Below, piece by piece: positions 18,710 through 27,930 of a DNA stretch of 64,000 nt. The position numbers were made by a program, and so were the translations under genes. The stretch covers positions 1 through 64,000 of the forward strand of contig JAJTIE010000008.1 of assembly GCA_021300195.1 (NCBI GenBank), in the 5' to 3' direction. This stretch comes from Bacteroidota bacterium. Lineage in GTDB: Bacteria > Bacteroidota > Bacteroidia > J057 > JAJTIE01. Positions within the stretch are counted from its first letter, which is position 1. Each line of letters starts with the position of its first letter. The notes beneath the pieces are model-generated. The model had not been told where the DNA came from and searched no databases. It worked only from the letters and a program-made list of their open reading frames with translations.

Positions 18710-18900
18710 GACGGGTCAGAATCAGGGTGAACTTGGGGAGAATCGGCATCCAGAAACGGAAGCTGCTTGAGGGCCTGAATCTTGCGGTTCTCCTGGGTGT
18801 ATACCAGGAAGACGACCAGCAAGAAAAAGGCGCCGAAGAGGATAAAGGCAAGCGCCGGATAGATACTCAGGGCTTCCAGGTCTTGCAAAAACTGTCTCAT
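18706..18900 (-). CDS. ccoQ: CcoQ-like small subunit
   Basis: The 64-residue protein has one helix (YPALAFILFGAFFLLVVFLVY) followed by a charged tail, matching CcoQ/FixQ subunits that stabilise the cbb3 complex. It lies between ccoNO and ccoP, overlapping ccoP by four bases, and its identity rests strongly on that position. Confidence 0.8.
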   Translation of the reverse strand: MRQFLQDLEALSIYPALAFILFGAFFLLVVFLVYTQENRKIQALKQLPFLDADSPQVHPDSDPS

Positions 18901-18933
18901 AGCAGGGTGGTATCAGGATAGTTCGTATTACTA

Positions 18934-21165
18934 CTACTTACTACTTAAAGATTTTCCGATTTCGGCCTTCTGCCCGGCGGGTGGCACAGCCTTTATGTCT
19001 GTACCCAGGCGCTGCAGATAGGCAATCAGGGCAATAATCTCGGTATCCATGGGCACTTGTACGGCGTTGCCCTCGGTGCTCAGTTCTTTATCCAGGCGCA
19101 GCTTTATGGCCTTGGCCTGCTGCCACAGGTCTTCCTCGGCCTTGCGCTCATACCCGGCCTCGTAGGGCACACCCAGGGTACGCATGGCGGCTATCTTGTT
19201 GGGCAGCAGCGCTACATCCAGCTTGTTTTCGTGCAGCCACTTGTAGCGGGGCATAACGGAGCCCTGCGAGGTAAGGGTGGGGTCATACATGTGGTTGTAG
19301 TGCCAGCTATCCAGATACTTGCCACCCAGGCGGTGCAGGTCTGGCCCTGTGCGGCGGCTACCCCACAGGAAGGGGTGGTCGTACACAAACTCGCCAGCCT
19401 TGCTGTACTCACCGTAGCGCACCGTCTCGTTCCGGAATGGGCGCACCCACTGGCTGTGGCAGTTGTAGCAGCCCTCGCGCATGTAGATGTCTCGGCCCTC
19501 CAGCTCCAGGGGGGTGTAGGGCTGCACACTGGCTATGGTGGGCACGTTGCTCTCTATCAGGAAGGTCGGCATCATCTCAATAACCGTACCGATGAGGATG
19601 GCTACCACACTAAGCACCATGAACTGCACGGGGCGGCGCTCCAGCACGCGGTGCCAGGCATATTTGCCATCGGGGGTCAGGTTGTGCTGCAGGGCGGGAT
19701 AGCTGTCTGGCTCGTTGGCCACCAGCTTGCCCTGCTTCACGGTTTTCACCACGTTGTAGATCATGACGATGAGGCCTACCAGGTACAGGGTGCCACCCAG
19801 GGCGCGCACATGGTGCAGGGGCAGGATCTGTAGGGTAGTTTCCAGGAAGTTGTTGTACACCAGGTAGCCATCGGCATCAAACTCTTTCCACATCAGGCCC
19901 TGCGTAAAGCCGCTGAAGTACATGGGGATAACCCACAGCAGGATGCCCAGTGTGCCGATCCAGAAGTGCGCATTGGCCAGCCGCTTGCTGTACAGCTGGG
20001 TGCCAAAGAGGCGTGGGATCATCCAGTACAGGATGCCAAAGATCATGAAGCCATTCCAGCCCAGGGTACCCACGTGTACGTGCGCCGGAATCCAATCGGT
20101 AAAGTGGGCTATGCTGTTGATGGTTTTGGTAGAGAGCATGGGCCCCTCAAAGGTGGCCATACCGTAGGCCGTAACCGCTACCACGAGGAATTTCAGGACG
20201 GGATCCTCTCGCACGCGGTCCCAGGCGCCGCGCAGGGTGAGCAGGCCATTCAGCATACCCCCCCAGCTAGGGGCTATCAGCATGATGCTGAAGACCACAC
20301 CCAGGCTCTGTGCCCAGTCGGGCAGGCTGCTATACAGCAGGTGGTGTGGCCCGGCCCAGATGTAGATGAACACCAGGCTCCAGAAGTGTACAATACTGAG
20401 CCGGTAGCTGTACACAGGCCGGTTGGCCGCCTTGGGCAGGTAGTAGTACATCAGCCCCAGGAAAGGGGTAGTGAGGAAAAAGGCTACTGCATTGTGGCCA
20501 TACCACCACTGCACCAGGGCATCCTGCACACCGCTGTACATGCTATAGCTCTTCAGGGCGGCTATGGGCAGCTCTATGGAGTTGACAATGTGTAGTACGG
20601 CAACGGTTGCAAACGTGGCGATGTAGAACCAGATGGCCACATACATGTGCCGCACGCGCCGTTTCAGGATGGTGCCTATCATGTTGATGCCAAAAACCAC
20701 CCACACCAGGGCAATGGCAATGTCTATGGGCCACTCCAGCTCGGCATACTCCTTGCTGGTAGTAATACCCAGGGGCAGGGTGATGGCGGCAGAGAGGATA
20801 ATGAGCTGCCAGCCCCAGAAGTGTATTCGGCTCAGGGTATCGCTAAACAGCCGGGCCTTCAGCAGGCGCTGCAGGCTGTAGTAGATGCCGGCAAACACCA
20901 GGTTGCCTACAAAGGCGAATATGGCAGCATTGGTGTGCAGCGGCCGGGTGCGCCCAAAGGTAGTATAGGGCGTATCCAGGTTCATGGCCGGGCTAAAGAT
21001 CTGGAGGGCCACCAGCACACCCACCAGCATGGCCACAAAGCCAAAGACCAGGGTGGCAATGACAAACATCCATACAATCTTGTTGTCGTAGCTGAAGTGC
21101 TCCACCGGTGCGTTGGGGTCCGTGTGGGGCTTTGCGGGGGGCGCGGATGCGGGGGTACTAGTCAT
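18934..21165 (-). CDS. ccoNO: Fused cbb3-type cytochrome c oxidase subunits I and II
   Basis: Catalytic core of a high-affinity terminal oxidase. The 743-residue product joins CcoN (about residues 20-480, 12 helices; heme and CuB ligands in RPLHTNAAIFAF, WWYGHNAVAFFLT, GPHHLLY and WIPAHVHVG) to CcoO (from about 525, one helix, then heme c motif CYNCHS near 590 and a Met ligand in SVMPRYKWL). The N-O fusion is common in Bacteroidota, whereas many Proteobacteria use two genes. Its ATG overlaps the ccoS stop as ATGA. Confidence 0.95.
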   Translation of the reverse strand: MTSTPASAPPAKPHTDPNAPVEHFSYDNKIVWMFVIATLVFGFVAMLVGVLVALQIFSPAMNLDTPYTTFGRTRPLHTNAAIFAFVGNLVFAGIYYSLQRLLKARLFSDTLSRIHFWGWQLIILSAAITLPLGITTSKEYAELEWPIDIAIALVWVVFGINMIGTILKRRVRHMYVAIWFYIATFATVAVLHIVNSIELPIAALKSYSMYSGVQDALVQWWYGHNAVAFFLTTPFLGLMYYYLPKAANRPVYSYRLSIVHFWSLVFIYIWAGPHHLLYSSLPDWAQSLGVVFSIMLIAPSWGGMLNGLLTLRGAWDRVREDPVLKFLVVAVTAYGMATFEGPMLSTKTINSIAHFTDWIPAHVHVGTLGWNGFMIFGILYWMIPRLFGTQLYSKRLANAHFWIGTLGILLWVIPMYFSGFTQGLMWKEFDADGYLVYNNFLETTLQILPLHHVRALGGTLYLVGLIVMIYNVVKTVKQGKLVANEPDSYPALQHNLTPDGKYAWHRVLERRPVQFMVLSVVAILIGTVIEMMPTFLIESNVPTIASVQPYTPLELEGRDIYMREGCYNCHSQWVRPFRNETVRYGEYSKAGEFVYDHPFLWGSRRTGPDLHRLGGKYLDSWHYNHMYDPTLTSQGSVMPRYKWLHENKLDVALLPNKIAAMRTLGVPYEAGYERKAEEDLWQQAKAIKLRLDKELSTEGNAVQVPMDTEIIALIAYLQRLGTDIKAVPPAGQKAEIGKSLSSK

Positions 21166-21317
21166 GATTCAGGATTTTCGGTATCGTCGAATAACATGCG
21201 GATGGGTGGTGTGTCGGTATCCTCATACTGCCCGCTGCGCACATTCCACACAAAGGCAGCCAGAAAGATCATAGCAATCAGCAGGCTGAACCCGATGAGT
21301 ATGAAGATGACTTCCAT
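21162..21317 (-). CDS. ccoS: CcoS small cbb3 oxidase maturation protein
   Basis: The 51-residue reading frame starts MEVIFILIGFSLLIAMIF, one helix, followed by VWNVRSGQYEDTDTPPIRML. That layout, one helix then a QY(E/D)D-type motif, is the CcoS hallmark. CcoS is needed to insert redox cofactors into CcoN. It sits between ccoI and ccoNO as usual, and its stop overlaps the ccoNO start by four bases. Confidence 0.9.
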   Translation of the reverse strand: MEVIFILIGFSLLIAMIFLAAFVWNVRSGQYEDTDTPPIRMLFDDTENPES

Positions 21318-21374
21318 GGGTGCAAGTAAATAAATATTGGAACTTAAAAGGACTGATAGATGCCAGACAGAAAC

Positions 21375-21388
21375 ATGATTTTCATCAT
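21375..21388 (-). promoter_or_regulatory. Candidate FNR-like operator upstream of ccoS
   Basis: The palindrome ATGAT-N4-ATCAT straddles the ccoI stop and centres about 64 bases before the ccoS ATG. It differs from the FNR consensus TTGAT-N4-ATCAA by one symmetric position in each half-site. An FNR-like regulator is encoded at the head of the same locus. Function is inferred. Confidence 0.45.
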
Positions 21389-23796
21389 TTCTTCACATTG
21401 AGCCCCAGCCTGCGTGCATCCCGGTAGCACAGCCAGGTGGAAAGGCCCACCACCCCCACCGAGCTGAGGGGCATCAGGATGGCAGCCACTACGGGTGCCA
21501 GGGTGCCCTGTACGGCAAAGCTAAGCCCGATGAGGTTGTACACCAGCGATAGGGCCGTGCAGGTGTGCAGGTTTCGGCGGCTGTGGCGTGCCAGGGCCAG
21601 CAGCTGCGGCAGCCGGGGCAATGAGTCGGCGTGCAGGATGGCATCTGCTGCGGGGCTAAAGCTACTGGTATCCTCTGTAACGGCTATGCCTACCCGGGCC
21701 ACCCGCAGGGCCCCTGCGTCGTTCAGCCCATCGCCCAGCATGGCCGCCCGGTGGCCGGCGGCGGCCAGCTGCTCCATATAGGTCAGCTTGCTCTCGGGCT
21801 GCTGCCTGAATTGCAGGTGTGCAAAGAGGGGCCGCAGCTGGGCCTCGTCTGTAGGCTGGTCTCCACTCAGCAGGTGCAGGCGGTAGTCTTGCCCCAGGCT
21901 GCCCAGCCACTGCTGCATGTGTGGCCGGTAGCGGGCCTGTAGGCTGTAGTGCCCCACATACTGCCCGTCTAGCTGCACATGCACCTGGCTATCGGCAGCC
22001 CCATCTGCGCTGCCGGTGGCCCCGGCATAGCTGGCGCTGCCCAGCCGCAGGCTGTGGCCCCCCACCCTGCCCTGCACACCCATGCCCGGGGTTTCGGCCA
22101 GCTCGGCTACGGGTGCAGGCGGCTCGGGTGCGTGCAGGCGGGCGTGCAGCGCCCGGCTAAGGGGGTGGGTACTCTGGGCCGCCAGGGTAGCCACCAGCTG
22201 CTCGGCCTCGGGGCCCATAGGGGCTGCCTGGGGCTGGGCAGCCTGCCAGGCCAGCGTACCCGGCTGGGTGAGGGTGCCGGTTTTGTCAAAAACCAGGGTA
22301 TCCAGGCCGGCCAGCTGCTCCACCACATCAGCCCGCCGCAAATACAGGCCCTGGTGGCCCAGGATGCGGCTCATGTGCCCGTATGTAAAGGGTATGGCTA
22401 TGGCCAGGGCACAGGGGCAAGCCACAATGAGCACCGAGGTGGCAGCAAACAGGGCTTGGCTCGGGTCGGCCCACAGCCAGTAGAGGGCTGTGCCTGTAGC
22501 CAGCACCAGGATGGCCAGGGTAAAATAGCGGCCCAGCAGGTTCAGCCGTTCCGACTCGGTCTGCTCGCCCTTGTACTCTTTCCGGAATGCGGGCAGGTTC
22601 CACAGCCGGCTTATCTGGCTCTGGCGCATGGGGCGCTGTACCCGCAGCTCCAGGCTGGTGCCTAGCACCCGGGCACCAGCATACACGGCTTCGCCCCGCT
22701 GGGCGGGTATGGGGTGGCTCTCTCCGGTAGCAAAGCTGTAGTCCAGGGTAGCGGTGGCAGACAATAGCTCGGCATCCGCAGGCACTACCTCTCCGTGCCG
22801 CACCCGGATGCGGTCGCCCACGGCCAGCTGCCGCACAGGCACGGGGCGTTCCTGCCCATCCGCCTCCAGGCGCAGGCTGGCCAGGGGCAGGTAGGCCCGG
22901 TAGTCGCGGTCGAAGGCCAGGGCCAGGTACGTCCGGGCCTGAAAATACTTGCCCAACAGCAGGAAAAAAATGAGGGCGGCCAGGCTATCCAGGTAGCCCA
23001 TGCCCGTATCGGTCAGTATCTCCCACAGGCTAACGCCCAGCATGGCCAGCATGCCCAGGGCCAGGGGTTGGTCTATCACAAAGCGGCGTGCCAGCAGGCC
23101 CTGCCAGCTGCTGCGCAGGTAGTCTCTGCCGGCGTAGAAGAGCACGGGAATGCTGAGCAGCAGGCTGATGAAGGCAAACAGGCGGCGATACAGCAGGGGC
23201 ACCTCGCCCGCGTTGGTGTATTCCGGTAAGCTGAGTAGCATGAGGTTTCCGAAGCAGAAGCCCGCCACGCCAATCTGATACAGCAGCCGCCTGGGCACGC
23301 CGTTGGGCCGCTGCCCCCGGGTACCCGAGCCAGACAGCTGGGGCGGATAGCCAATGCGCTGCAGCAGGCGTACCAGCTCGCTAAGGGGGAGCTGCTGCCG
23401 GCTAAAGGTGATGGTGGCCTGCTTGCGCGGCAGGCTCACCTCTACCTGGCCTATACCCGGGTGCAGGCGGTACAGCCGCTCCAGCAGCCACAGGCAGCTG
23501 CTGCAGTGGATGGCGGGCAGCTGTAGGGTGATGGTGGTGCGGTCTCCGTCCGACACATCGATCAGCGACCGGAAGGTCTCTTCTTCATCCAGGTAGCCCT
23601 GTGCCTGTGCCGGCTCGGCCTGCTTGTGGCCTGGCCGGTCGTTCAGGCTGTAGTAGGTATCGGCCATCCGGTGGTCTGCCAGCAGGCTGTACACCGTTTC
23701 GCAGCCCCGGCAGCAGAAGGCATGCCCACCCGCCCGGATAGGCTGTGCGGGCAGGGGGTCTCCGCAGTGGTAGCAGGTAGTAGCAGCAGGTTGCAT
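21385..23796 (-). CDS. ccoI: CcoI/FixI-type copper-transporting P1B ATPase
   Basis: Inner-membrane copper exporter that supplies copper for cbb3 assembly. The 803-residue product has an N-terminal zinc-ribbon-like Cys cluster (residues 8-32, CYHCG and FCCRGC), an HMA domain with HCSSC at 97-101, eight helices, the CPC metal site in IVACPCALAIA near 459, and the phosphorylation motif DKTGTLT near 504. The double Cys N terminus separates it from the CopA-type ATPase at 54293. It lies 67 bases upstream of ccoS. Confidence 0.9.
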   Translation of the reverse strand: MQPAATTCYHCGDPLPAQPIRAGGHAFCCRGCETVYSLLADHRMADTYYSLNDRPGHKQAEPAQAQGYLDEEETFRSLIDVSDGDRTTITLQLPAIHCSSCLWLLERLYRLHPGIGQVEVSLPRKQATITFSRQQLPLSELVRLLQRIGYPPQLSGSGTRGQRPNGVPRRLLYQIGVAGFCFGNLMLLSLPEYTNAGEVPLLYRRLFAFISLLLSIPVLFYAGRDYLRSSWQGLLARRFVIDQPLALGMLAMLGVSLWEILTDTGMGYLDSLAALIFFLLLGKYFQARTYLALAFDRDYRAYLPLASLRLEADGQERPVPVRQLAVGDRIRVRHGEVVPADAELLSATATLDYSFATGESHPIPAQRGEAVYAGARVLGTSLELRVQRPMRQSQISRLWNLPAFRKEYKGEQTESERLNLLGRYFTLAILVLATGTALYWLWADPSQALFAATSVLIVACPCALAIAIPFTYGHMSRILGHQGLYLRRADVVEQLAGLDTLVFDKTGTLTQPGTLAWQAAQPQAAPMGPEAEQLVATLAAQSTHPLSRALHARLHAPEPPAPVAELAETPGMGVQGRVGGHSLRLGSASYAGATGSADGAADSQVHVQLDGQYVGHYSLQARYRPHMQQWLGSLGQDYRLHLLSGDQPTDEAQLRPLFAHLQFRQQPESKLTYMEQLAAAGHRAAMLGDGLNDAGALRVARVGIAVTEDTSSFSPAADAILHADSLPRLPQLLALARHSRRNLHTCTALSLVYNLIGLSFAVQGTLAPVVAAILMPLSSVGVVGLSTWLCYRDARRLGLNVKK

Positions 23797-23814
23797 GGGT
23801 ATAAATATAAGAAA

Positions 23815-24621
23815 TCAGGGGGTAGTAAAGAGCCAGGACAAAGACGTGTGTGCAGGCTCGGCCGAGCGCAGATAGGGCTGCAGGCGCTGGCGCAGGCCAG
23901 GCCAGGCATGCAGCGGCAGCACTACCAGGGTATTGGGCTTCAGCACGATCTGCAGGTCGCGCCCATCCAGCTGGTGGGTGTGGTAGAAGGAGGGATGCGC
24001 ATAGTAGGCCTGTATATAGCGCAGCAGCCTCTTCTGGTCCATCTCTCCCCCGGCCGTGCAGGGCAGCCCAGCGCTCAGCAGCGTGAGCGACCGTGGCCTG
24101 TGCACGGGCAGCAGCAGGTGCAGGTACTGCTTGATGCAGGCCGGATCGCTACAGAATAGCAAGGCGGCCTGGGCCTGGGCTGCGCCGGGTATATACAGGG
24201 GGGCCTGCGGGGCAGGAGCCTGGGCCCCGCCCGGGGTGGAAAACCAGGAAAGCCCTGGCAGCAGCTGCCGGTCCACCACCAGCAGGTCGCTGTAGCGTGA
24301 GGCCTCCAGCAGGCGGGCTTCGGGCCGCTGCCCATCTGGCAGGATCAGCTCGTTTCCCGACTGCTCAGCCCACTGCAGGATAGCCTGAAACCCATCTGGC
24401 TCGGTACCCCCTGTGCCTGCCGGGCTGTACGGCCTGCCAGGCTGAACAGGGGCGGGCGCAGTGCGTGTACTGGCAGTGGCTACGGCAGCTGGTTCCCGAT
24501 CGGGGGGGCTTATCAGCAGGTCGGCCTGTATGGGGTGCAGGGGCGCACGCAGGCGGGCCATTGCCGCTAGTAGCAGGGGGGCCTGGGCTGGGTCGGTGAG
24601 TATGGCTGTGATCTTTTTCAT
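23815..24621 (-). CDS. Possible universal-stress-protein-like protein
   Basis: The 268-residue product begins MKKITAILTD. It contains a segment RLLEASRYSDLLVVDRQLL that resembles the DLLVVG strand of UspA domains, then LLFCSDPACIKQYLHLLL, which could begin a second domain. The ATP-binding GxGS motif of canonical Usp proteins is not visible. Usp genes often neighbour FNR and cbb3 genes, which supports but does not prove the call. The start at 24621 avoids overlap with the regulator gene. Confidence 0.4.
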   Translation of the reverse strand: MKKITAILTDPAQAPLLLAAMARLRAPLHPIQADLLISPPDREPAAVATASTRTAPAPVQPGRPYSPAGTGGTEPDGFQAILQWAEQSGNELILPDGQRPEARLLEASRYSDLLVVDRQLLPGLSWFSTPGGAQAPAPQAPLYIPGAAQAQAALLFCSDPACIKQYLHLLLPVHRPRSLTLLSAGLPCTAGGEMDQKRLLRYIQAYYAHPSFYHTHQLDGRDLQIVLKPNTLVVLPLHAWPGLRQRLQPYLRSAEPAHTSLSWLFTTP

Positions 24622-24735
24622 CCGCCGGGAAAAAACACCCTGCTGCAAGATGCGCAAAGACAGGCGGCCAAAACATGAGGCCCATGCCGCCAAAATATGA
24701 TTTATCTCAGTGAATGGGCACCCCAGGCCCACACG

Positions 24736-25437
24736 CTAGGCGTAGGTGCGCGCAATGCGCCTGAGGGCCGGCAGGTCCTGGATGTGGATGCGCTTGCCCT
24801 GGAGGCTGATAACGCCGTCGGACTTCAGCTCGCTGAGCAGCCGGATGGCGGTCTCGGTGCTGGTACCCGTAATGTTGGCAATATCCTCTCTGGGCAGCTG
24901 GATGCCGATTTGTACTTCATTCTCCTTGCCAAAACTGTCGTAGAGCAGGAGCAGTGTTTCGGCCAGGCGCTCGCGCACGGTCTTTTGGGCCATACTGGTC
25001 AGTCGGTCTGCCGCTATGCCCAGCTCGTGGCACAGGCTCTGCATCAGCTTTCGGCTCAGGTCTGGCTGTGCTTCCAGTACTTTTATAAACTCATCGCGCG
25101 GAACAAAGCAGGCAACAGACTCATCCAGGGCCTCGGCCGAGGCCGTATAGGGCTCATCCGCAATCAGGGCACGGTAGCCCAAAAAGTCGCCCGGCTTGGC
25201 CAGGTACAGGATCTGCTCCTTGCCATCAGGGCCAGCCTTGTAGATCTTGAATACGCCCTTGTTTACACAGAATAGGCCGAGTGGCTGGTTGCCCTCAAAG
25301 AAAATGATCTGCCCCTTCCGGTACGCATTCGACGACTTGTGGGCATCGATCAGCTCCAGGGTCTGGTGCCCACAAAAACGGAAGAGGGAACTGGCGTGTG
25401 CATTGCACAGGGAACAGTCTATCTTGTCCTGACGCAT
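24736..25437 (-). CDS. FNR-like transcriptional regulator with cysteine ligands
   Basis: The 233-residue product has a cNMP-binding-like beta roll and a winged-helix domain whose recognition helix reads GTSTETAIRLLSEL. N-terminal cysteines occur at 8, 11 and 22. Cys110, in ESVACFVPRDEF, aligns with FNR Cys122 (MVCEIPFETL). This set could hold an oxygen-labile [4Fe-4S] cluster, although the C11-C22 spacing is longer than in E. coli FNR. It heads the minus-strand ccoI-SNOQPGH block and is its probable oxygen-responsive regulator. Confidence 0.8.
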   Translation of the reverse strand: MRQDKIDCSLCNAHASSLFRFCGHQTLELIDAHKSSNAYRKGQIIFFEGNQPLGLFCVNKGVFKIYKAGPDGKEQILYLAKPGDFLGYRALIADEPYTASAEALDESVACFVPRDEFIKVLEAQPDLSRKLMQSLCHELGIAADRLTSMAQKTVRERLAETLLLLYDSFGKENEVQIGIQLPREDIANITGTSTETAIRLLSELKSDGVISLQGKRIHIQDLPALRRIARTYA

Positions 25438-25473
25438 AAGGAATCCGGATTTTTTTCTTGCAACACTGGCCTA

Positions 25474-25481
25474 CAAATATA
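25474..25481 (-). promoter_or_regulatory. Candidate -7 promoter element of the FNR-like gene
   Basis: On the minus strand TATATTTG matches TAnnTTTG exactly, 37 bases before the ATG at 25437. No convincing -33 TTG is visible. Confidence 0.4.
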
Positions 25482-25579
25482 CACGCGTCCGTATACACCT
25501 GCCGGATTATCTGGCCTGTATGCCGTCAAAAATATGTGAACTGGATTGTATTGTCCCACATAAGTTTTAGCTTTCAAGC

Positions 25580-26677
25580 ATGAAAGGTTTTGGATGCAGC
25601 CTGCCTGCCCTGGCCATCCTGCTGCTGGCCTGTAGCACCAGCGAGGAAGGGATACGCGCCGAGTATCGCCCGCTTACCGAGGCCGTGTATGCCAGCGGTG
25701 TGCTGGAGCCAGCTAACCGCTACGAACTGTATGCCAAAGCGCCGGGCATCCTGCTGAAAAAGTATGTGGAAACAGGCGACACAGTAGCCCGTGGGCAGCT
25801 GCTATTCGAGCTGGATAACGGACAAGAAAAAGCACGGACCGCACAGGCCGAGGTGCTGTACAAAACCAGCCAAAAAAACTACGGCCTGCACAGCAGCGTG
25901 ATTGCCCAACTGAGGGCCGAGCTGAAGCTGGCTGCGGAAAAGCTGCGACAGGATAGCCTGAACTATGCCCGCTACACGGCCCTGCACGCAGAGAATGTGG
26001 TGCCAGCGGCGCAACTGGAGAATGCGGCACTAGGCTATGAAAGCAGCCTGCGGAACCTGCAGGCCCTGCAGGCCAAGCTGCAAACCCAACAGAACCTGGC
26101 TAGCGCCGAGCTGGCCAATGCCGAGGCACAGCTGCGCATAAGCAGCCTGCAGCAGGCAGACCAGCTGCTGACTAGCAGCATACCCGGCATGGTGTACAGC
26201 ATACTATACGAACCGGGCGAACTGGTAACAACCCAAAAGCCTGTAGCCATACTGGGTAGCCCAGACAAGCTGGAGCTGCGCCTGAGTGTGGATGAGCTGG
26301 ATATACACAAAATACGCATCGGCCAGCAGATTGTGGTGTCGCTGGACGCGTATCCAGACAGTGTGTATGCTGCCACGGTGTCTCGGATATACCCGATGCT
26401 GAATAGCCAGGACCTGACCTTCCGGGTAGATGCCGTACTGGCACAGGCCATGCCCGCGGCCTACGCAGGCCTGAGTGTGGAGGCCAACATCGTGATACAA
26501 ACCAAAACCCGCGCCCTGGTGGTGCCCAAGGAGTACCTGATGGAGGGCGATAGCCTGAAGGTGGAGCTAGACGGCAAAACGCAGTACGTGGCTGTGCAAA
26601 CAGGCATACAAAACTACAAGCTGGTAGAAATCCTGAGGGGCGTGGAGGCCGGTACGCTAATCCTGAAGCCGGAATGA
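25580..26677 (+). CDS. Periplasmic adaptor lipoprotein of an ABC exporter (HlyD/MacA/DevB type)
   Basis: The 365-residue product has a lipoprotein signal (LLLACS, Cys at about 18), a first lipoyl half (AKAPGILLKKYVETGDTVARGQLLFELDN), a long helical hairpin over about residues 85-205, the second half with GMVYSILYEPGELV, and a beta-barrel domain. It would link the inner-membrane permease to an outer-membrane channel. Its stop overlaps the permease ATG by four bases. The substrate is unknown. Confidence 0.85.
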   Translation: MKGFGCSLPALAILLLACSTSEEGIRAEYRPLTEAVYASGVLEPANRYELYAKAPGILLKKYVETGDTVARGQLLFELDNGQEKARTAQAEVLYKTSQKNYGLHSSVIAQLRAELKLAAEKLRQDSLNYARYTALHAENVVPAAQLENAALGYESSLRNLQALQAKLQTQQNLASAELANAEAQLRISSLQQADQLLTSSIPGMVYSILYEPGELVTTQKPVAILGSPDKLELRLSVDELDIHKIRIGQQIVVSLDAYPDSVYAATVSRIYPMLNSQDLTFRVDAVLAQAMPAAYAGLSVEANIVIQTKTRALVVPKEYLMEGDSLKVELDGKTQYVAVQTGIQNYKLVEILRGVEAGTLILKPE

Positions 26678-27924
26678 ACTACCGGCTGCTCTTCAGCATA
26701 GCGCGCACCCACCTGCTACAACGGCCCAAGCAGACCATACTGGCGGCCCTGGGGGTTACGTTTGGCATCGGCATGTACATCTTCATGATCAGCTTCATGG
26801 GTGGGCTGAATCGATTTCTGGACAACATCACCATAGAGAATACCCCCGATATACGCATCTACTACGAGCTGGAGTCTGACCGACCCCCAATTCTGGCAGG
26901 CAGCAGCCAGGGCAGAAACATCATCCTGCACCACCAGCGGCCCAAGCAGGAAAAGGAAAACCTGAAGAATGGCCTGCTGATGCTAGAGCTGGTGCAGGCC
27001 CACCCACTGGTGCGCGTGGCGGCGGCAAAAACAGGCACCCAGGCCTTCTTCAGCTACGGCAGCCAGGAGCTGAGTGGCAACCTGGAGGGCATACAGCCCG
27101 AGGCCGAAGCGGCCCTGTATACGCTAGACTATAAGATAAAGGAGGGAAACATTCGCAACCTGCGCCCGGGCGAGAATGACGTAATACTGGGCGAGGGCAT
27201 GGCCAAGCTGCTGAGCCTGCGGGTGGGAGACCGGGTAGTGGTAACCACCCCCGCCGGGAACCGACTGCGTATGCAGGTGGTGGGCCTGCTGAATACGGGT
27301 GTAAAATCTGTAGACGACACCCGCGCCTACACCAGCCTGGCCACTGTGCAGAAACTACTGGGTGAAAGCAGCACCTACATAACCGACATAAGCATGCGCC
27401 TGAAGGACCGTGAGCAGGCCGATGCCATAGCCATGGCATTTGCCCGCCAGTTTGGCTACAAGGCTGAGAGCTGGCGCGAGGCCAACAAACAGTACGAAAC
27501 TGGCAGCAAGATCCGCAGCATAATCGGCTATGCCGTATCGATCACCCTGCTGGTGGTGGCAGGCTTTGGCATCTTCAATATCCTGAGTATGAGCATACAG
27601 GAGAAAATGAAAGACATTGCTATCCTCAAGGCCATGGGCTTCAGCAGGCGGGATGTGCTCGGCATCTTCCTGATAGAGGCCATCACCATAGGCGTACTGG
27701 GGGGCACAGCAGGGCTCATCCTGGGCTTCTCCTTCTCGTACGTCATTAGCATTACCACCTTCACGGCAGGGCAGATGTTTGATGTAAATACCTACCCGGT
27801 CAATTTCTACGCCAGCACGTATATAGCGGGTTTCCTGTTTGGGCTGATCACCACCACCCTGGCGGGCTACTTCCCCAGCCGAAAGGCAGGCGGCCTGGAC
27901 CCCATAGCCATCATCCGGGCCTGA
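26674..27924 (+). CDS. ABC transporter permease (FtsX/MacB/DevC type)
   Basis: The 416-residue product has one helix near residues 20-40, a large periplasmic MacB_PCD-like domain (about 45-275), and three C-terminal helices typical of FtsX proteins (SITLLVVAGFGIFNIL, then IEAITIGVLGGTAGLILG, then AGFLFGLITTTLAGYFPS). The ATPase is a separate gene, so this is the split rather than the fused MacB layout. The gene order adaptor-permease-ATPase is the same as devBCA. Confidence 0.88.
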   Translation: MNYRLLFSIARTHLLQRPKQTILAALGVTFGIGMYIFMISFMGGLNRFLDNITIENTPDIRIYYELESDRPPILAGSSQGRNIILHHQRPKQEKENLKNGLLMLELVQAHPLVRVAAAKTGTQAFFSYGSQELSGNLEGIQPEAEAALYTLDYKIKEGNIRNLRPGENDVILGEGMAKLLSLRVGDRVVVTTPAGNRLRMQVVGLLNTGVKSVDDTRAYTSLATVQKLLGESSTYITDISMRLKDREQADAIAMAFARQFGYKAESWREANKQYETGSKIRSIIGYAVSITLLVVAGFGIFNILSMSIQEKMKDIAILKAMGFSRRDVLGIFLIEAITIGVLGGTAGLILGFSFSYVISITTFTAGQMFDVNTYPVNFYASTYIAGFLFGLITTTLAGYFPSRKAGGLDPIAIIRA

Positions 27925-27930
27925 TAAACG

